In this document: positions 1-9,802 of the stretch, piece after piece | Numbering within the stretch: position 1 is the first letter of the stretch | Layout of the letters: each line of letters starts with the position of its first letter | Assembly (NCBI GenBank): GCA_029260395.1 | Contig: JAJDDJ010000001.1 | Location: 124,001-188,000, forward strand | Origin: Phycisphaerales bacterium | GTDB taxonomy: Bacteria > Planctomycetota > Phycisphaerae > Phycisphaerales > UBA1924 | Length of the DNA: 64,000 nt | Direction of reading: 5' to 3' | Notes under the pieces: model-generated | What the model was told of the DNA's origin: nothing | The model's database searches: none | The model's input: only the letters and a program-made list of their open reading frames with translations | Position numbers and translations under genes: made by a program

Positions 1-1268
<1,268 letters not shown>

Positions 1269-1335
1269 CTACGCCCCAGCGGGGCCTGTCGCTGTCTTTG
1301 CCCGCTCCCTCACGGTCGCGGCTCGTCCGGATGCT

Positions 1336-1539
1336 TTATCCGATCCGCACCCACGCCACTCGCTCGGCATCGATGCAGTACTCGTGGCGACCATCGGTGA
1401 GCTTCACCAGATGGTCCTCCTCATCGGGGATGAGCATGGCTCTGGGCACCAGGCACTCATCCACGCCGTCGAAATAGAACACGACGTCGCGTTCGCCGTT
1501 GAGGTTGCTCATGGCTTGTCGGAGCTGTTGGGAGGTCAT
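1336..1539 (-). CDS. Hypothetical 67-aa protein between groES and groEL
   Basis: A small acidic ORF between groES and groEL on their strand. The protein has no signal peptide or membrane segment and contains RDVVFYFDGVDECL and YCIDAERVAWVRIG, which could form a compact beta-rich fold. No family is recognised. The ATG at 1539 is the outermost; a second ATG nine codons in is possible, and neither has a strong Shine-Dalgarno sequence. The residue composition looks protein-like rather than the Arg/Ala/Pro-rich mix of shadow frames, which is the main reason to list it. It would be co-transcribed with the chaperonin genes. Confidence 0.5.
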   Translation of the reverse strand: MTSQQLRQAMSNLNGERDVVFYFDGVDECLVPRAMLIPDEEDHLVKLTDGRHEYCIDAERVAWVRIG

Positions 1540-1614
1540 GGGCGATCCAAGGGCAATGGTGAATAGGCAGTAGGCAATGGGCCGCCGAACGCGCCCAACA
1601 CAAGGCTCGCGTGC

Positions 1615-1974
1615 TTACTCCACAATGCCGAGGATGTCGCTCTCGCTCATGATGAGCAGTTCTTCGTCGTCGATCTTGATCTCGGTGCCCGCGTAGCTCG
1701 TGAAGATCACGCGCTCGCCCTTGGCGACCGTCAGCGGGATGCGCTCGCCGGTCTCGGTGTTGAGCTGGCCATCACCAATCGCGAGCACGATGCCCGTCTT
1801 GGGGCGCTCCTTGCCGGCCTCGGGGATGAAGATGCCCGCATCGGTGCGGTCGGCTGCCTCGTCGCGCCGCACGATGATCTTGTCGTGCAGCGGACGGATG
1901 TCGGTCTTGGACTTCTTCGTCGTGGACTTGGTCTTCGTCGGGGTCGGGGTCTTCACGGGGGCTTTGGTCGCCAT
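1615..1974 (-). CDS. groES: Co-chaperonin GroES (Hsp10)
   Basis: Lid subunit of the GroEL chamber. The 119-residue product begins MATKAPVKTPTPTK, a Lys/Thr/Pro-rich extension of about 24 residues, and then enters the GroES fold at DIRPLHDKIIVRRDE; FIPEAGKERPKTGIVLAIGDG, KGERVIFTSYAGTEI and the terminal SESDILGIVE are classic. Most GroES proteins have about 97 residues, so the N-terminal tail is the unusual part. The start at 1974 is chosen because AAAGGA lies about 11 nt upstream and the frame further upstream is not protein-like. A GC hairpin and three direct repeats lie in the upstream region. Confidence 0.96.
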   Translation of the reverse strand: MATKAPVKTPTPTKTKSTTKKSKTDIRPLHDKIIVRRDEAADRTDAGIFIPEAGKERPKTGIVLAIGDGQLNTETGERIPLTVAKGERVIFTSYAGTEIKIDDEELLIMSESDILGIVE

Positions 1975-1998
1975 ATCTCTGCGTTCCTTTCTAGCTTC

Positions 1999-2018
1999 GC
2001 GGGGCTTGCACGCCCCGC
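1999..2018 (-). promoter_or_regulatory. Hairpin in the groES 5' leader
   Basis: A perfect 7-bp stem GCGGGGC/GCCCCGC with a 6-nt loop lies 25 nt upstream of the groES ATG, just before its Shine-Dalgarno sequence. It could be an mRNA-stabilising or temperature-responsive leader element. On the plus strand the second arm is followed by GTTTTA, but no plus-strand gene ends here, so a terminator role is unlikely. Confidence 0.4.
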
Positions 2019-2064
2019 GTTTTACAAGACGTTCAATTACTGACACGTTCACTCTCGGACACGG

Positions 2065-2100
2065 TCAAACAACTCACTCAGACAACTCTCTCAAACAACT
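2065..2100 (-). repeat. Three 10-bp direct repeats upstream of groES
   Basis: Plus-strand units TCAAACAACT (2065-2074), TCAGACAACT (2078-2087) and TCAAACAACT (2091-2100) repeat with an exact 13-bp period; on the groES strand they read AGTTGTYTGA. The outermost copy overlaps the stop codon of the upstream receiver-like gene. The spacing suits a multimeric regulator bound upstream of the groES promoter. No CIRCE inverted repeat is present, so another regulator is inferred. Confidence 0.5.
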
Positions 2101-2675
2101 GTGGGAGGCACTCCCCCGCTGCCTTGGGGCCATCGGCCCTGGTAGTGGCGGTACAGGATCCGGCGAAGCACTTCGAGCAGGACCTCGATCTCGCCGGTGG
2201 AAGCTTGGCCAGTGGCCTGGCTGGTGGCGGTCTTGGCCGCGGCTGGTCTTGGCGGGTCGATCACCGCGAACGCCCCGAGCTTGAGGGCCGCAGCCACTTC
2301 TCGCCGTTCATCGCGTGCGCCGCGCATCCGCTTGATCACAACCGTGTGCGGCGGCTGGGCCAGCCGGCGGAGCATCTCAAGCAGGCGGGGGCCGCCTTGG
2401 GCGAGAGCGGCGTCGCTGGGCGTCTGCCCGGCCGGAGCGTCTTCGAGGGGCAGACCGAGGTCTACCACCGCGATGTGGATCGGGGTCGAGCTGATGATGG
2501 TCGAGGCCTGCTTGCCGCTGGTGGCCCGGTGAGCCGTGATCCCCATCGGGGCGAGCAGCGTGGGCAGGGCATCCGCCCACGAGTGCTCCCGCCAGCCCGC
2601 GTAACCGATCAGCAGCCCGAGGCGGTCGCCCGCTGGGCCTTGATTCGCTTCGTGCTGTGGGTGGACCGTGACCAT
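2091..2675 (-). CDS. Degenerate response-regulator receiver-like protein
   Basis: A 194-residue single-domain protein with the outline of a CheY-like receiver: an N-terminal strand LGLLIGYAGWRE, then HIAVVDLGLP with the phospho-acceptor-like Asp, and HTVVIKRMRG...LKLGAFAVIDPP at the beta5 position. The invariant Lys before the cis-Pro of receivers appears replaced by Asp, and the usual acidic pair on the first strand is missing, so normal phosphorylation is doubtful. The ATG at 2675 (MVTVHPQHEANQ) is chosen because the frame becomes low-complexity upstream and must leave room for the divergent rmuC promoter. It lies directly upstream of groES. The fold is inferred; the target is unknown. Confidence 0.6.
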   Translation of the reverse strand: MVTVHPQHEANQGPAGDRLGLLIGYAGWREHSWADALPTLLAPMGITAHRATSGKQASTIISSTPIHIAVVDLGLPLEDAPAGQTPSDAALAQGGPRLLEMLRRLAQPPHTVVIKRMRGARDERREVAAALKLGAFAVIDPPRPAAAKTATSQATGQASTGEIEVLLEVLRRILYRHYQGRWPQGSGGVPPTVV

Positions 2676-2897
2676 CGACAAGTCTGGATTGCAACAGCCG
2701 TGCCTGTCCGCAAGCCGCGCCCGCGCCCCGAGCGAGCCATTGACACCCTCAAAACCGCCCATCGGGGCCATCGAGCGTGACACGGCTGGCCCCTGTGTCT
2801 CGCGTTGTGTGCCGATTTGGCAGACGCCGCGCGCCGGCCTCCGTCTGCATCCGGCCCTGCCGTGTGCTCGGGTCTCGTTTGGTCCGCTGCCGCGAGG

Positions 2898-2903
2898 TAC
2901 AGT
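2898..2903 (+). promoter_or_regulatory. -10 box TACAGT of rmuC (leaderless start)
   Basis: TACAGT ends 6 nt before the rmuC ATG at 2910, placing transcription start at or next to the start codon. Confidence 0.6.
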
Positions 2904-2909
2904 CTGAGT

Positions 2910-4367
2910 ATGGACCCAAGCCTCATCTTCACCGGCGTGCTGGCACTGATCGCTCTGGCGTCGCTCGTCATGGTGTTCGTGCTCGCCAAGGACAAGATGG
3001 CCCAGACCGCCCGCACCGCAGCGGCGCTCAGCGAAGCCGAGTCCGCTCGGGCCAACCACCAAGAGGCCCGCGCCGAATTGGCCCAAGCCGACGAGACCAT
3101 CGAACGCCTGCGAGGGCAGGCCGAAGGCCTTCACCGCCAAGCGGACCAGACGGCGGCTCAACTCGACAAAACCAAAGCGCTCTATTCCCAAGAGGTTGAG
3201 GCCCTACGCACCGCCCACGCCGAGAAGGAACGCCTGCTCAGCGAGAAACTCGCCGAGCTTTCCGCCAACAGTCAGCAGGTCTTCAAGAACCTCGCGGGCG
3301 AAACCCTCAAGGCCGCCAGCGACGAGTTCCTCAAGCGGGCGGAGCACTCGTTCAACGCCCAGCACGAGAAGTCCACGCTCGAATACAAGCAGCGGCGAGA
3401 GTCCTTCGACCAACTCCTCAAGCCCATCAGCGAGACGCTCGGCAAGACCCAAGAACGCCTGCTCAAGCTCGACGAACGCATCGCCCTCTCCGCCGAGTCC
3501 AGCAAGAACCTGCGCGATGAGACGCAGAAGCTCGCACGCGCGCTCTCACGCCCGGAAGTCCGCGGCGGCTACGGCGAAATTCAGCTCCGGCGCGTCGCCG
3601 AGCTTGCGGGCCTCGCCAACTACTGCGATTTCTCCGAGCAGCACTCCACTCGTGATTCGGACGGCAGGCTGATGCGGCCAGATATGGTCGTCAGCCTTCC
3701 CAACGACCGTCAGATTGTCGTCGATGCCAAGTGCAACATCGACCCGTACCTCCAGGCCACCCGAACCGACGACGCCGATGAGCAAGAACGCCATCTCGTC
3801 CACTTTGCAAGCACCGTCGCCAAACAAGCCAAGGCCCTTGGTGCCAAGCGGTACTGGAGCCAGTACGACGGCTCGCCCGAGTTCGTCGTCATGTTCATCC
3901 CGGGTGACCACTTCATCGATGCCGCGCTCAGCCGTCAGCCCGAGTTGCTCGAACACGCCGCGACCAACGGCGTGATCCTTGCAAGCCCCAGCACACTCAT
4001 CGGTCTGCTGCGCGCTGTCCATGTGGGCTGGCGTGAGCACCGCCTCGCTGAAGAAGCACACGAACTGCTCGAGGCCGGCCGCGAGTTGCACCGCCGGGCC
4101 GCCACCGCGTTCGAGCACGTCAACCAACTCGGCAAATCGCTCAACAACGCCGTCGGCCACTACAACAAGTTCGTCGGCTCGACCGACCGCATGCTCATGC
4201 CCCAGCTCCGCAAGTTCGAAGAGATGGACATGCAGAGCACCAAGAAGCTCGCCAGCGCCCCGCAGATCGAGCAGACTGCGCGAGAGCTCGAGACCGAGGT
4301 TGTTGTCAAGACCAAGAGTCTGCCCACTAGCCAAGACGCTCAGCAGAATGAGAAGGGCCGATCATGA
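2910..4367 (+). CDS. rmuC: DNA recombination protein RmuC
   Basis: RmuC proteins limit DNA inversions between short inverted repeats and carry a PD-(D/E)XK nuclease-like core. The 485-residue product has one N-terminal membrane helix (SLIFTGVLALIALASLVMVF), a long coiled coil rich in Glu/Ala/Gln up to about residue 200, and then the RmuC core with PEVRGGYGEIQLRRVAELAG, NDRQIVVDAKCNIDPYL and DGSPEFVVMFIPGDHF. The VDAK element matches the nuclease-like motif. The ATG at 2910 gives the membrane anchor at the very N-terminus and lies 6 nt after a -10 box. Its stop overlaps the next start by 4 nt (ATGA), indicating coupling. Confidence 0.93.
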   Translation: MDPSLIFTGVLALIALASLVMVFVLAKDKMAQTARTAAALSEAESARANHQEARAELAQADETIERLRGQAEGLHRQADQTAAQLDKTKALYSQEVEALRTAHAEKERLLSEKLAELSANSQQVFKNLAGETLKAASDEFLKRAEHSFNAQHEKSTLEYKQRRESFDQLLKPISETLGKTQERLLKLDERIALSAESSKNLRDETQKLARALSRPEVRGGYGEIQLRRVAELAGLANYCDFSEQHSTRDSDGRLMRPDMVVSLPNDRQIVVDAKCNIDPYLQATRTDDADEQERHLVHFASTVAKQAKALGAKRYWSQYDGSPEFVVMFIPGDHFIDAALSRQPELLEHAATNGVILASPSTLIGLLRAVHVGWREHRLAEEAHELLEAGRELHRRAATAFEHVNQLGKSLNNAVGHYNKFVGSTDRMLMPQLRKFEEMDMQSTKKLASAPQIEQTARELETEVVVKTKSLPTSQDAQQNEKGRS

Positions 4368-5098
4368 CCGACGATCGCCCGCTGCGTCGTCCCCCCGCCT
4401 GCCTGCATTGCGGGTACAGCCTCGAGGGCGTGGACACGGGACCATGTCCCGAGTGCGGCAAGGTACCCGAGCACGAGCCAGCCGACGCTGCGGGCATGCG
4501 GGCTGCGGTGGCCCGGTTTGGCGGGGCTTGGCGATATGGCCGCATCGCCGTCGTTCCGGGTGTGCTTCTCTGGCTTGGCGACAGGTTCTACTGGTCGGAT
4601 GTCCACCTCGGTGGGTCCTGGCAGCTCGCGGTGTTCATCGCGTGCGCGATCGGTGTGTCGTCCCTGGCGGTCGGGTTTGGGGTCAGCCGCTCAGCGCCAA
4701 AGCTGCTCCGAACGCCCGTCATGTGCTTCGTGGCAGACTCGATGCAGTGGTTGCTGTGGGTGCCGCTCCTGATGGCAGCGGCCAGCTTTCTCGCATTGCC
4801 GATCCAAGACGCATTCGGCACTTCCGCGCCCAGGTTCAGGTTCGTCCGCGAAAAGCAGGCATTCTTCAGCGCAGTCGCGTTGGCTCCGCTGATGGTCGTC
4901 GCTATCGGCGCGTCGATCGTGATGCGATGTCGCGCCCAGGCCGTGGCCAGTCGATTCGGGTTTCACGGTTCGGTACAAGGCTGGTCCGCCGCCTTGGGAG
5001 CGGTTCGGATGATCGCGCTCATCGCCGCCGCCACGACCGCGGGCGTAGCCCTGCTTGCTGTGTTGGCTGTTCTGTCGCAGCTGAGGAACCAGATTTGA
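4364..5098 (+). CDS. Zinc-ribbon multi-pass membrane protein
   Basis: A 244-residue protein with an N-terminal zinc ribbon, CLHCGYSLEGVDTGPCPECG, followed by about five hydrophobic segments (for example IAVVPGVLLWLGDRFY, LAVFIACAIGVSSLAVGFGV, LLWVPLLMAAASFLALPI, LIAAATTAGVALLAVLAVL). This ribbon-plus-membrane layout is a common planctomycete type without a known function. The ATG overlaps the rmuC stop by 4 nt, and the next gene starts inside this gene's stop codon, so the three are probably made from one mRNA. Whether the ribbon binds zinc, a partner protein or nucleic acid cannot be read from the sequence. Confidence 0.75.
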   Translation: MTDDRPLRRPPACLHCGYSLEGVDTGPCPECGKVPEHEPADAAGMRAAVARFGGAWRYGRIAVVPGVLLWLGDRFYWSDVHLGGSWQLAVFIACAIGVSSLAVGFGVSRSAPKLLRTPVMCFVADSMQWLLWVPLLMAAASFLALPIQDAFGTSAPRFRFVREKQAFFSAVALAPLMVVAIGASIVMRCRAQAVASRFGFHGSVQGWSAALGAVRMIALIAAATTAGVALLAVLAVLSQLRNQI

Positions 5099-5673
5099 GC
5101 CCTCCCGCCCCTGCCGAGTCGAACCTGCAAAAAATGCTCGCGGGCAAGATGTACATCCCGAGCGACCCCCAACTGATCGGGCTCCGCCGGGCAGCGCGGC
5201 TGCTCACCGACCGCTTCAACCAGACCGGCCCCGACGACGCCGATGCCCGCCAGTGGATCCTCGGCAAGCTGCTCGGGTCTGTCGGCGAAGACGTCGAGAT
5301 CGAGCCGACGCTCCGCGTCGACTACGGCACCAACATCCATCTCGGCGACCGCGTCTTCATCAACTTCGACTGCATCATGCTCGATGTCTGCGCCATCCGC
5401 ATCGGCGACCGAACCAAGATCGGCCCACGCGTGCAACTGCTCGCCGCGACGCACCCGATGGAGGCCCGCGCCCGTGCGCTCGAAGGCGAGTTTGGAAAGC
5501 CCATTACCATCGGCCAAGACGTCTGGCTCGGCGCGGGCGTCATCGTCTGCCCAGGCGTGAAGATCGGCGACCGCTCGGTCATCGGCGCGGGTGCGGTGGT
5601 GACCAAACACATCCCGCCAGACACAGTGGCGGTGGGCGTGCCGGCCAAGCCTGTCCGAACGCTCAAGAACTGA
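5095..5673 (+). CDS. Hexapeptide-repeat (maltose/galactoside O-acetyltransferase-like) acetyltransferase
   Basis: A left-handed beta-helix acyltransferase. Residues 14 onward read MLAGKMYIPSDPQL, the Mac domain found before the helix in maltose/galactoside/NodL acetyltransferases; hexapeptide turns follow (IHLGDRVFINFDCIMLD, IRIGDRTKIGPRV, ITIGQDVWLGAGVIVCPGV, IGDRSVIGAGAVV). LAATHPM holds the catalytic His. The TTG at 5095 is chosen: it overlaps the previous stop as TTGA, in parallel with the ATGA overlap one gene earlier, and gives 192 residues with a full Mac domain. An internal ATG at 5134 would truncate it. The acceptor sugar is unknown. Confidence 0.85.
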   Translation: MSPPAPAESNLQKMLAGKMYIPSDPQLIGLRRAARLLTDRFNQTGPDDADARQWILGKLLGSVGEDVEIEPTLRVDYGTNIHLGDRVFINFDCIMLDVCAIRIGDRTKIGPRVQLLAATHPMEARARALEGEFGKPITIGQDVWLGAGVIVCPGVKIGDRSVIGAGAVVTKHIPPDTVAVGVPAKPVRTLKN

Positions 5674-5708
5674 GCCCCACTACCAGACGCCCATTGCGAG
5701 TTGCTCAA

Positions 5709-6071
5709 TCAGCCCGTATCTACACCCGTCGTCTCGCTCGGCGGGCTGAACATGTCCAGCACCTCGGTCGTCTCGATCGCCTCCGCCCCGTGCGGCGCGT
5801 TCGCGGGTATCACCAGCACCTGGCCAGCGGTCAGCACCACGTCCCGCTCGCTCGGCGCGCCGGCTTCGCCCAGCATGAACCGGATCTCGCCCGATACCAC
5901 CACTGCGAACTGCTCGTTGGCGTGGCGGTGCCGATCCACCTTGAAGCCCTTGTGCAGCACGACGCGCGATACCATCATCCGCTCGCCGATGATCCGCTGA
6001 CGATCGATCAGCGGCATCGGCTGGTCTGCGGCCAACAAAGCAAAGTCAACGACGCAAGGCTCTGCATTCAT
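5709..6071 (-). CDS. Cupin-domain protein
   Basis: A 120-residue single-domain cupin. Motif 1 is visible as HRHANEQFAVVVSGEIRF, with two His and a Glu as metal ligands, and motif 2 as LVIPANAPHGAEAI with the last His, so a metal-binding site is likely intact. There is no signal peptide. The ATG at 6071 lies 6 nt after a TATGCT -10 box. It converges with the acetyltransferase gene. Small cupins of this kind may be isomerases, dioxygenases or sugar/metabolite sensors; the substrate cannot be inferred here. Confidence 0.85.
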   Translation of the reverse strand: MNAEPCVVDFALLAADQPMPLIDRQRIIGERMMVSRVVLHKGFKVDRHRHANEQFAVVVSGEIRFMLGEAGAPSERDVVLTAGQVLVIPANAPHGAEAIETTEVLDMFSPPSETTGVDTG

Positions 6072-6077
6072 GGCCGC

Positions 6078-6083
6078 AGCATA
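6078..6083 (-). promoter_or_regulatory. -10 box TATGCT of the cupin gene (leaderless start)
   Basis: On the minus strand TATGCT is followed by 6 nt and then the cupin ATG at 6071. The same TATGCT-N6-start arrangement precedes the STAS gene near 44.3 kb. Confidence 0.6.
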
Positions 6084-6100
6084 GCGAAATGCAGCATCGA

Positions 6101-6862
6101 TCAGGGCACCTGTGCGGCCTTATCCGGTTTGCGGGCTGCCCAACGGATACCGCCGAGGATCGCATCGAGCACCAATGGCTCGGAGAACGACTCGCTCGTG
6201 TGCCCGCCAGCGAAGTACCACGACCGCCCACCGTCGAACTCGTGGCACCACATGATCGGGTGGTCATCACCCATGTTCCCGCCGCTGTACGTGCTCTCGT
6301 CGAGCGTCGCGAGCACTCTCGCCTTTACCTGGGGGTCGGTGCGTGGATTCGTGCGAAAGTTGTACCACTCGTCTCGACGCGGCCACGTCTTGGGCAGCGA
6401 ATCGGTCGACGGGTGGTCAGCGACTTCGATGTTAATCTCGGCATCCTGGATGGACGGATGGTTGGCGAAATAAGCCCCCACCAGCCGCCGGTACCAAGGC
6501 CAATTGTACTCGGTGTCCGTCGCAGCGTGGATGCCCACAAAGCCGCCTCCGCTCTGGATGTACCGCTCGAAGGCATTCTGCTGCGCCAAGTCGAGAATAT
6601 CACCCGTCGTGGATAAGAACACCACCACCTCAAACGGCTCGAGCCCCTGATCCGTCATGATCGAGGCATCTTCCGACTGCGTCACGGTGAAGCCGTTGGC
6701 TGTGCCCAGCGTGTTGATCGCCGTTACACCCGCCGCGATCGACCCGTGACGAAAGCCCGCCGTCTTTGTGAACACGAGAACGTCCAGTTGCGGCTGGGCC
6801 TCCGCCGCCGACGGCCCCATGACACCGATGCAACCAACAACTGCCGTGAAGCTCTTGAGCAT
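6101..6862 (-). CDS. Secreted ThuA-like domain protein
   Basis: A ThuA-family protein, a class-I glutamine-amidotransferase-like fold linked to sugar use and often found exported in planctomycetes. A signal peptide (MLKSFTAVVGCIGVMGPSAAEA) precedes LDVLVFTKTAGFRHGSI, the typical first strand and loop; EPFEVVVFLSTTGDIL, GGGFVGIHAATDTEYNW and GDDHPIMWCHEFDGGRSWY are characteristic. The ATG at 6862 is preferred over the one at 6868 because GGAGG sits 6 nt before it and directly abuts the other. A TAGCAT -10 box lies upstream at 6892-6897. The sugar substrate is unknown. Confidence 0.85.
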   Translation of the reverse strand: MLKSFTAVVGCIGVMGPSAAEAQPQLDVLVFTKTAGFRHGSIAAGVTAINTLGTANGFTVTQSEDASIMTDQGLEPFEVVVFLSTTGDILDLAQQNAFERYIQSGGGFVGIHAATDTEYNWPWYRRLVGAYFANHPSIQDAEINIEVADHPSTDSLPKTWPRRDEWYNFRTNPRTDPQVKARVLATLDESTYSGGNMGDDHPIMWCHEFDGGRSWYFAGGHTSESFSEPLVLDAILGGIRWAARKPDKAAQVP

Positions 6863-6958
6863 CGCCATCCTCCAATCAGCTACCTGATTTCATGCTACAG
6901 CGGCCCACGACTGACGCCACGGGCAAACCACCGGTATGCGGCCATCATTTGCTGAGGC

Positions 6959-9055
6959 TTACGCCGGACTGGGCATAGCACCGGGCGGCAGGTCGGGCTC
7001 TTCGCCTCCAGCTGGCGGCGCCTTGGGCGCGGGCGGCGGTGTGCGCCGCTCGGCAGCGAGCAGGTCCGATGTCGAAACCTTGTCGAGCTTCTCGCCACGG
7101 ATCAGCGTGAACACTTCGTCCGCGGTCAGCGTCTCAAACTTCAGCAGGGCCTCGGCCACGCGAACCACCTGGTCCCAACGCGCTACGAGCAGTTGCTCCG
7201 CCTGCTGGTACGCCTCGTCCACGACACCCTTGATCTCGTCGTCGATCACGCGGGCTGTCTCGTCGGAGTAGTCCTTGTCGGCCTGGAAAAACTCGCTCGA
7301 ATCGCTCGGCGCGTACCGCACAAAGCCGAGCTTCTTACTCATGCCCCACTCAAGGATCATCGTGCGTGCAAACCGCGTGGCCATCTGGATGTCCATCGCG
7401 GCGCCCGATGTCACATCGCCCGTGAAACGCTGCTCGGCGATCCGACCACCGCAGAGCACGACCATGGTGGCCTTGACGTACCGCAGCCCGTAGCCCGTGC
7501 GGTCCTTCTCCGGCAGACTGAACGTCGCGCCCAGCGATTGACCGCGCGGGATGATCGTCACCTTGTGCAGCGGGTCCGCGTCCTCGAGCGCAGCCTGCAG
7601 AATCGCGTGGCCCGCCTCGTGGTACGCCGTGGCGGCGCGTTCTTTCTCTTCGATGCGGCGGCTCGGCCTGCTCCGCCCGTAGCGCACCTTATCGCGTGCC
7701 TCTTCGAGGTCTTCCTGCTCAATAAAGTCCTTGTTGGCGAGCGTCGCCGAGATCGCGGCCTCGTTGATCGCCGCCGCCAGATCAGCGCCGCTGAACATCG
7801 GGGTCGCGCGCGCCACCCGTTCCAGATCGACGTCCGGCCCCAGCTTCACCTTCTTCGCATGGACCTGCAAAATCTCCAGCCGGCCCTTCACATCGGGCAG
7901 CGGCACGGTGATCTGCCGATCGAATCGGCCCGGACGGACCAGCGCCGGGTCGAGCACGTCCGATCGGTTCGTCGCCGCAATCACGATCACGCCATCGGAT
8001 GGGTTAAACCCGTCCATCTCGACGAGAATCGCGTTGAGCGTCTGCTCGCGTTCGTCGTTGCCGCCTGAACTGAAGCCCGAGCCTCGGCGACGTCCGACCG
8101 CATCGATCTCATCGAGAAACACGATGCAGGGCGATGATTCCTTCGCCTGCTTAAACAGGTCGCGCACGCGCGAGGCGCCCACGCCCACGAACATCTCGAC
8201 GAAGTCGCTGCCGCTGATCGAGAAGAACGGCACATCCGCCTCGCCAGCGATCGCCTTGGCCAGCAGCGTTTTGCCACAACCCGGATCGCCGATGAGCAGC
8301 ACACCCCGGGGAATGCGCCCACCCAGCCGGGTGAACCGCTTGGGGTCGCGCAGGAACTCGATGATCTCGTGGACTTCTTCCTTGGCCTCGGCGATGCCCG
8401 CAACGTCGTTGAACGTCACGCCTGTCATCTCCTTGGACATCATCCGGTGGCGGCTCTTGCCGAACGAACCGAGCATGCCGCCCGGCCCGCCGCCCGCGCT
8501 GCGAAGTCCGCGTGCTACAAAGAACCAGATCAGGAAGATCAGCAGAATGAACGGCCCGAACGTCAGCAGCACCGGCATCCACGCCGAAGGCTGACGGATG
8601 GTCGCGCGATTGTCCGTGATCTCCAAGATACGTTTGGTCACTGCCTCGGCCGTCGCGGTGTTGAACGGCACCGCGACCGTGCGACCGCCCGCTGTATCAG
8701 GCGAGGTTTCCTTGACACGCGCCACCACCGAGTGGTCCTGGATCACCACCGAATCGCGCTCGAGCGAGTCCTCCGCCCATAGAGCCTCAAACGCGCTGAG
8801 CGTGATCGTCTTGCCCGTGCCCGCAGAGTTGAAGAACATGACCGCGAGCAGCACGATCAGCATCACCCCGACAAGGCCAAACAGCCCTCGCCCCGGAGGC
8901 ATCGCGCCCGTCTTGGTGCCGGGCTCGGCCGAGCCGTCCGATTCCGCCGACGGCTTGCCGCCGGGCTGGTCCGACATCGGGGCATGGTCATCTGGCTTGC
9001 CGCGCCTGGCCATGGCTGCTCGTAGATCGCTGATGGGTTCGTGGCTCTGCTTCAT
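6959..9055 (-). CDS. ftsH: ATP-dependent zinc metalloprotease FtsH
   Basis: Membrane-bound AAA+ protease that degrades misfolded membrane and regulatory proteins. In the 698 residues two membrane helices ([19 protein letters not shown] and [20 protein letters not shown]) flank a periplasmic domain. The AAA module has Walker A GDPGCGKT near residue 255, Walker [13 protein letters not shown] and second-region-of-homology Arg residues in [20 protein letters not shown]. The protease site is HEAGH near residue 478 with a later Asp ligand in [16 protein letters not shown]. The Walker A Cys (GDPGCGKT instead of GPPGTGKT) is a mild oddity. The C-terminus is a Pro-rich tail. The N-terminus is about 50 residues longer than typical; starts at later Met codons are possible. 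Confidence 0.96.
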   Translation of the reverse strand: MKQSHEPISDLRAAMARRGKPDDHAPMSDQPGGKPSAESDGSAEPGTKTGAMPPGRGLFGLVGVMLIVLLAVMFFNSAGTGKTITLSAFEALWAEDSLERDSVVIQDHSVVARVKETSPDTAGGRTVAVPFNTATAEAVTKRILEITDNRATIRQPSAWMPVLLTFGPFILLIFLIWFFVARGLRSAGGGPGGMLGSFGKSRHRMMSKEMTGVTFNDVAGIAEAKEEVHEIIEFLRDPKRFTRLGGRIPRGVLLIGDPGCGKTLLAKAIAGEADVPFFSISGSDFVEMFVGVGASRVRDLFKQAKESSPCIVFLDEIDAVGRRRGSGFSSGGNDEREQTLNAILVEMDGFNPSDGVIVIAATNRSDVLDPALVRPGRFDRQITVPLPDVKGRLEILQVHAKKVKLGPDVDLERVARATPMFSGADLAAAINEAAISATLANKDFIEQEDLEEARDKVRYGRSRPSRRIEEKERAATAYHEAGHAILQAALEDADPLHKVTIIPRGQSLGATFSLPEKDRTGYGLRYVKATMVVLCGGRIAEQRFTGDVTSGAAMDIQMATRFARTMILEWGMSKKLGFVRYAPSDSSEFFQADKDYSDETARVIDDEIKGVVDEAYQQAEQLLVARWDQVVRVAEALLKFETLTADEVFTLIRGEKLDKVSTSDLLAAERRTPPPAPKAPPAGGEEPDLPPGAMPSPA

Positions 9056-9252
9056 GCGTGCTTGCTGGCTGTTACCAATCGTGGACTTCTAGGTTCTGCA
9101 TTCAGTCGTTCGTACCGCGACATCGGCCTGTTTGTTCGGTCGGCGATTGGAATCGGTCCCTTGAGCGGTATCCGCTCTCGCCACCGCTCCCGCCCCAATA
9201 ACCCGCCAATCGCCATGATAGGCCCGCGCGGCTGTTCACCAGCCGTTCGCCT

Positions 9253-9294
9253 GTTCTCACCAGTCGGACGCAAGTTCTCACCAGTCGGACGCAA
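9253..9294. repeat. 21-bp tandem duplication at the lptE-like 3' end
   Basis: The 21-nt unit at 9253-9273 is repeated exactly at 9274-9294. On the minus strand each unit encodes the last residues ELASDW plus TGA, so the lptE-like stop region has been duplicated in phase; the downstream copy is untranslated. Confidence 0.85.
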
Positions 9295-9802
9295 GTTCCG
9301 CAACGATGTCCCGCGCCAGTTCCGCAATCGCCTCGCGCTCACCGATCTCGATCGGCTCACCCACTCCTTGTGCAGGCACGAAAGAACCGACACCCCTAAA
9401 CCCGTGGCGGACCACCTTCGCCTCGCCGCGCGCGTTGTCCGACCACGAAAAATCTACCGTTATCACGTACGCGTTCTGCTCCACGTACCCGCGCTCGGTC
9501 GAGAGCGTGCGGAGCGAGGAGTCCGTGATCGTCCCTTCGAGCGTCGTCTGGGCCTGAGCCGTCGGCACCACACGCCAGGGCGTCTTGTGGTGTATCTCCG
9601 TGATTATCGCTTCGGTTAGCCGAGCCTCGAGCCCGTTGGCGTACGTCAAGTTCTCGAACATCGGCACCGCGATGGTCCGCACCGACGTGTCGTGCAGCGA
9701 GCCGATCCGGTACCCCTCGCCAGAGCCCGAGCAGCCAGCGCCGAACGACACCAGGCAGACACCGAGCGCTGCCGCTGTTACACAGGAACGCACCCGCCTC
9801 AT
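9278..9802 (-). CDS. LptE-like outer-membrane LPS-assembly lipoprotein
   Basis: A 174-residue lipoprotein: a hydrophobic signal ending in VSFGAGC (lipobox), then YRIGSLHDTSVRTIAVPMFEN, GLEARLTEAIITEIHHKTPWRVV and TLEGTITDSSL. This strand-helix pattern is that of planctomycete LptE-domain proteins, which with LptD insert lipopolysaccharide in the outer membrane. Its ATG overlaps the BamD-like gene stop by 4 nt, so two outer-membrane assembly lipoproteins are translated together. The LptE assignment rests on the motif pattern and context; a related lipid-transport lipoprotein is possible. The stop codon lies within a 21-bp tandem duplication. Confidence 0.7.
   Translation of the reverse strand: MRRVRSCVTAAALGVCLVSFGAGCSGSGEGYRIGSLHDTSVRTIAVPMFENLTYANGLEARLTEAIITEIHHKTPWRVVPTAQAQTTLEGTITDSSLRTLSTERGYVEQNAYVITVDFSWSDNARGEAKVVRHGFRGVGSFVPAQGVGEPIEIGEREAIAELARDIVAELASDW

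Noticed and set aside
1975..2090. CIRCE/HrcA operator upstream of groES
   Set aside because: No TTAGCACTC...GAGTGCTAA inverted repeat was found; the direct repeats are a different element.
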